Source: Bacteroidales bacterium F22 (GTDB lineage Bacteria; Bacteroidota; Bacteroidia; Bacteroidales; Bacteroidaceae). Taken from it: DNA of 64,000 nucleotides. The position numbers and the translations under genes were made by a program. Position 1 is the first letter of the stretch. Every line of letters begins with the position of its first letter. This document shows, piece by piece, positions 60,642 to 64,000 of the stretch. Below the pieces are notes generated by a model that did no database searches, was not told where the DNA came from, and saw nothing but the letters and a program-made list of their open reading frames with translations. The DNA lies in NCBI GenBank assembly GCA_029541985.1, contig CP095414.1, forward strand, positions 2,343,001-2,407,000, given 5' to 3'.

Positions 60642-62384
60642 TTACCATCCTTTGTTTTGAATTAAATCAAATTTCAAACTCTCTTGGTATGGAATAGGTC
60701 CATAATACATGTAATCCTTGTAAGCACGTGGTTCTACGGTGGTGCTTGTTATCACACCAGATGCAATAGTGATTCCGCGAGCCGGTTCAGTCAAGTTAGC
60801 CTTCCATCGACGTATATCCCAGAAACGGAATCCTTCGAAGCAAAGTTCTAGTCGACGTTCGTTGTGGATAAGTGTACGCATGTCTTCCTTCGTCTGTATA
60901 GACGCTAGGTACGTATCCTCTTCAGGTAGCCCCGCACGTTGACGAATCGCAGCGATGACATCTTTAGCTGAATAACTGTGTGTACCCTTACCATCAGGGC
61001 CCCAAGCTTCATTAGCTGCTTCTGCATAATTCAAGAAAATCTCTGTATAGCGGATATATACACTATAACGCTTTTGTTGTGTGTTGAGTGTCGGGTCTAG
61101 ATTCGTGTCTTCACGTAAAAGTTTACGTAAGTAATATCCAGTACGAGTGGATGTACTGATGGCATTGACAGCATCGTTTCCACTATTTTGTTCGATGTCG
61201 ATGACATGTCCAGCGAGTGTAGATCCATTATAAACGACGTATGCTGCTAGACGAGGGTCACGATTGGCATAAGGATTGTTTGCATCATACTCACTATTTG
61301 TAGTGTCAGTGATTGGATATCCATTAGCCATAGGGAATGCATCCACTAGGTTTTGTGATGGGTTGACACGACCTTCTCCGTATAGAGTAGGTGGGAATTG
61401 TGCTTGTTCCATCCAGTTATCCTGGTATACATTTCCGCGCCATAACATTTCTGCTTGGTCATTGCCTGAGTTGACATTCAGCCCATCTACTTGGCTTCCT
61501 AAATAATAAAGAGCTCCTGAAGGATCCAAACCAGACACCCCACCAATCAAATCCAATGAAGCAGCAGCAGCATCAGCAGCCTCAGCCCAAGTCATGGTGC
61601 CATAAGCAGGACTAGCCGCAAGAAGAGCAACTTTACTGCGGATACCTTTTAAGATACGTCCACTGATACGTTGCTGAGTCTTGCTGCCACAGACCACATT
61701 GTATTGGTCAGGCGATACGCCTAATTCGCGATAAGCAGTAGGAATTTCTGATACATCGCTTACGTTTTTATAATCAAGAGGAAGTAGATTCTCTGCTTTA
61801 GTCAAATCACTAATAATTTGTTGTACGCAATCTTCAAATGAATCTCGAGGATCATCAAATTTGATGTCGCCATCTACAGATTCAGTGATGATCGGTACAC
61901 CTAGCAGAGTACCGTCTTCGGACATTCCTGCGTGTGCTTGTAGCAGGTAAAACATGAAATAAGCACGTAACCCATAAGCCTCTCCTACGTGTCGAAGCTT
62001 GTACATGCTGTTGGTTGGTTCGCCAGTAATCGGTGCCCAATTGATATCGTCAGCTACTTCTATCATTTTGTTGAGATACAAGATAGCTGAATAGCAATCA
62101 TCCCAACGTGAAGTTGGATTATTGATGGCTGACCACTGACCGGTAGCCATCTTTAGATAGCTATCGTCTTTGTTATTAGTCACAGCATCATCTGTGGCTA
62201 TATCTGATGCATAGTTGTAGTTAGGCAACTCACTATATGCATTCATCAGAATACCCTCGGCAAAGGATGGGGATCTATATACCTCGTCAAAGGTTAAATG
62301 ATTGTCATCGGCTGGTGAAAACTGGTCTTCACATGAAGTCAGTGCTGCAAGGCCTAAACAGAGGGCAATTATTGTTTTATTCAT
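60642..62384 (-). CDS. SusD/RagB-family nutrient-binding lipoprotein
   Basis: 580 residues. Lipobox LTSC near residue 18. The SusD TPR-like helical core is seen through RHVGEAYGLRAYFMFYLLQAHAG, RISGRILKGIRSKVALLAASPAYG (read in parts), and the C-terminal RRLELCFEGFRFWDIRRWKAN with FDLIQNKGW end. SusD forms the lid of the SusC barrel and helps select oligosaccharides. It lies 28 bases from susC. With the GH10 neighbour, the ligand is most likely xylooligosaccharide. Confidence 0.95.
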   Translation of the reverse strand: MNKTIIALCLGLAALTSCEDQFSPADDNHLTFDEVYRSPSFAEGILMNAYSELPNYNYASDIATDDAVTNNKDDSYLKMATGQWSAINNPTSRWDDCYSAILYLNKMIEVADDINWAPITGEPTNSMYKLRHVGEAYGLRAYFMFYLLQAHAGMSEDGTLLGVPIITESVDGDIKFDDPRDSFEDCVQQIISDLTKAENLLPLDYKNVSDVSEIPTAYRELGVSPDQYNVVCGSKTQQRISGRILKGIRSKVALLAASPAYGTMTWAEAADAAAASLDLIGGVSGLDPSGALYYLGSQVDGLNVNSGNDQAEMLWRGNVYQDNWMEQAQFPPTLYGEGRVNPSQNLVDAFPMANGYPITDTTNSEYDANNPYANRDPRLAAYVVYNGSTLAGHVIDIEQNSGNDAVNAISTSTRTGYYLRKLLREDTNLDPTLNTQQKRYSVYIRYTEIFLNYAEAANEAWGPDGKGTHSYSAKDVIAAIRQRAGLPEEDTYLASIQTKEDMRTLIHNERRLELCFEGFRFWDIRRWKANLTEPARGITIASGVITSTTVEPRAYKDYMYYGPIPYQESLKFDLIQNKGW

Positions 62385-62412
62385 AATATTTTTTTTATGG
62401 AGTTCTAGTGAA

Positions 62413-64000
62413 TTAGAAATTAGCGCTAAAGCCTAGGTTATAGTATCTCATTTGAGGTGTTGAACCTACGTTCAAGTCTAGCGTACTCTTGTTTTTTGCG
62501 ATAGTCAACAAGTTGGAACCGTTTACATAGAACAATAAGTTCTTCACAAAAGTACCTTTTAGGAAGTGACTTGGCATCTCGTAAGTCAACTGAATCTTGC
62601 TGATATTGATGCGGTCAGTACTATAGGTCCAGAAATCAGAAGAACGGAAGTTGTTCGGATTGTTGTTGGCACTCAAACGAGGATAAGATGCGGTCTCTTT
62701 GGTTTCTGGAGTCCAACGGTTAAGTACTTCATCTGAATATTTATCATCACCATCTACCCAATAGTAGTCTGTATTCTTCATCGAATCACCACCAAATTGA
62801 CCAGTCGCTTGTAGGAATAGTGTGAAGTGTTTGTAACCCGCTGAAAGATTCAAACCGAAGAAACAAGGAGCACTCCAATTACCAATCTCTACTTCATCTT
62901 TGCTATCGATGACGCCATCATTGTTTTGGTCTTTGTACTTGAGGTCACCTGGCTGTACTTGACCAAATGTTTGTTCTGCATGTTGTGCGATCTCATCTTC
63001 ACTATTGAAGAATCCTTCAGTCTCTAGACCAAACATAGCATTGATCGGTTTGCCTACTCGGTTCTGATAACTATCGAGATACAATTCATCTTTATCGATT
63101 ACTTCTGTAGCTGCATAAGTCATATTCAAGCCAGCGTCGAAGGTCACTTTGCCAAACTGTTCTTTATAATCTATAGCGAAATCAAATCCACGGTATTCGT
63201 TGCATGCCGAATTGGCAAAAGGGACAAAATCGTTATAGTATCCAGGGTATGCATTGTATGCTTGTTCTGGCATGTCTTCCATGCGTACCATAAATACGTC
63301 GGCACGGACATTCAGACGATTCTTAAATAATAGGGCATCAAAACCAAGCGTAAGCTCGTTTCTAGTAGCAAATTTGAAGTCATCGTTTTGTCCACGTTGT
63401 GAGGTAGACGCATTGTTGCTTCTAGAACCATCATCCCAAGTGAAGGAATCCCCTTGATTATAGGCATTGTCATACAAGTAGTAATCCATGATATCTAGGT
63501 CAGTCTTTACAGAGGCTGCGCTAGCATTTACTTTCAAGTAGTTTATCCAAGCAATCTCTTTCATAAAATCTTCTTGACTCATGACCCATCCCAATGATGC
63601 GGTAGGAGAGAATCCCAAACGATTAGCGGATGGCAGTTTTGATGAAGACATCATAGCACCGCTGAAGTTAGCATAGTAGCGATTCTTGTAACTATAATCA
63701 GCACTTAACCCTACATGAGAGTTGGTATAGGGTTGGAAGATGCCACTTTGCTTGACATTGTTTGCCACGCCGACCAAAGTGGTAGTCAGTTTATGGTCCT
63801 GTCCTAAATCAGCTGTATAGTTTGCTTGTACGGTAAAACCGATATTGCGTCGAGAAGCTGAATTGGATACATTTTGGGTTCCGCTACGACTGTCATTGCC
63901 ATATTTGGTCAATTGACCAAGAACCGTTTCGCCTAGATACTCTTTCCAAGAAGCTTGGTAGACTGCATAGCTATTGTTAATCGACTGATTGTACGAAGTC
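62413..64000 (-). CDS. SusC/RagA-family TonB-dependent receptor (5' part outside the window)
   Basis: The frame stays open from the stop at 62413 to the right edge at 64000, so about 529 residues of the C-terminal part are seen; the protein normally has about 1000, so the plug domain and signal are off the window. Visible barrel strands include GFTVQANYTADLGQDH, GAMMSSSKLPSANRLGFSPTASLGWVMSQE, LTLGFDALLFKNRLNVRADVF, GDLKYKDQNNDGVIDSKDE (calcium-like acidic loop typical of SusC) and the C-terminal PQMRYYNLGFSANF. It imports xylan fragments with energy from ExbB/ExbD/TonB. Confidence 0.94.
   Translation of the reverse strand, partial: TSYNQSINNSYAVYQASWKEYLGETVLGQLTKYGNDSRSGTQNVSNSASRRNIGFTVQANYTADLGQDHKLTTTLVGVANNVKQSGIFQPYTNSHVGLSADYSYKNRYYANFSGAMMSSSKLPSANRLGFSPTASLGWVMSQEDFMKEIAWINYLKVNASAASVKTDLDIMDYYLYDNAYNQGDSFTWDDGSRSNNASTSQRGQNDDFKFATRNELTLGFDALLFKNRLNVRADVFMVRMEDMPEQAYNAYPGYYNDFVPFANSACNEYRGFDFAIDYKEQFGKVTFDAGLNMTYAATEVIDKDELYLDSYQNRVGKPINAMFGLETEGFFNSEDEIAQHAEQTFGQVQPGDLKYKDQNNDGVIDSKDEVEIGNWSAPCFFGLNLSAGYKHFTLFLQATGQFGGDSMKNTDYYWVDGDDKYSDEVLNRWTPETKETASYPRLSANNNPNNFRSSDFWTYSTDRINISKIQLTYEMPSHFLKGTFVKNLLFYVNGSNLLTIAKNKSTLDLNVGSTPQMRYYNLGFSANF

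Overview
The window is an AT-leaning chromosomal segment of a saccharolytic member of the Bacteroidota, most likely order Bacteroidales. The evidence is the SusC/SusD outer-membrane pair, many lipoproteins whose lipobox cysteine is followed by polar or acidic residues, the gene order rplM-rpsI-rpsB-tsf, an ExbB/ExbD/ExbD operon, and many upstream sites matching the Bacteroidetes promoter (TTTG, about 19-21 bp, TAnnTTTG). I cannot name the genus from sequence alone.

Layout. 1-10347 is the distal part of a polysaccharide utilisation locus (PUL): a probable SusD tail, a LamG surface lipoprotein, a GH144-type beta-1,2-glucanase-like lipoprotein, an esterase, a GH3 beta-glucosidase and a GH43 enzyme with F5/8C and Fn3-like modules. 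A convergent GH2 enzyme faces them across a bidirectional terminator. 10348-19177 holds tRNA-Ser, the ExbB/ExbD energy-transduction operon, an Lrp-type regulator, folA-thyA, ruvA, a coiled-coil membrane protein, cca and two identical tRNA-Val genes. 19178-27564 is core metabolism and translation: purB, an rRNA pseudouridine synthase with a repetitive RNA-binding-like tail, asnS, a DUF4488 protein, and rplM-rpsI-rpsB-tsf behind a classical promoter and a structured leader.

27591-34093 holds an eIF1-like protein on the minus strand, then a colinear run rex, FAH-family hydrolase, ispF, mnmA, S8 protease and xseA. The usual partner xseB is not found. 34125-40091 is a tripartite RND efflux operon (TolC-type channel, lipoprotein adaptor, AcrB-type pump) with its own promoter and terminator. 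40189-45734 holds an orphan EIIC/PfoR-like membrane protein, a secreted aldose epimerase, an Mrp/ApbC ATPase and a LytS/LytTR two-component system.

45778-52413 is the least ordinary part. A two-gene unit encodes an exported double-DUF1566 protein with an EF-hand-like loop and a CotH-kinase lipoprotein, divergent from the two-component system. It is followed by a PadR/DUF2812/S9-peptidase unit with an operator-like palindrome on its promoter, and a non-coding stretch with three strong palindromes. 52414-57166 (minus strand) carries a GNAT enzyme, lipocalin, D-lactate dehydrogenase, CorA, a second GNAT enzyme and TrmB. 57216-64000 (minus strand) is a xylan PUL: SusC (cut by the window edge), SusD, a DUF1735/DUF4361 surface protein, and a GH10 xylanase split by two carbohydrate-binding modules.

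The two PULs release and import plant or microbial glycans, and their TonB-dependent transport would draw on the ExbB/ExbD motor. No mobile element, CRISPR array or rRNA operon was found.
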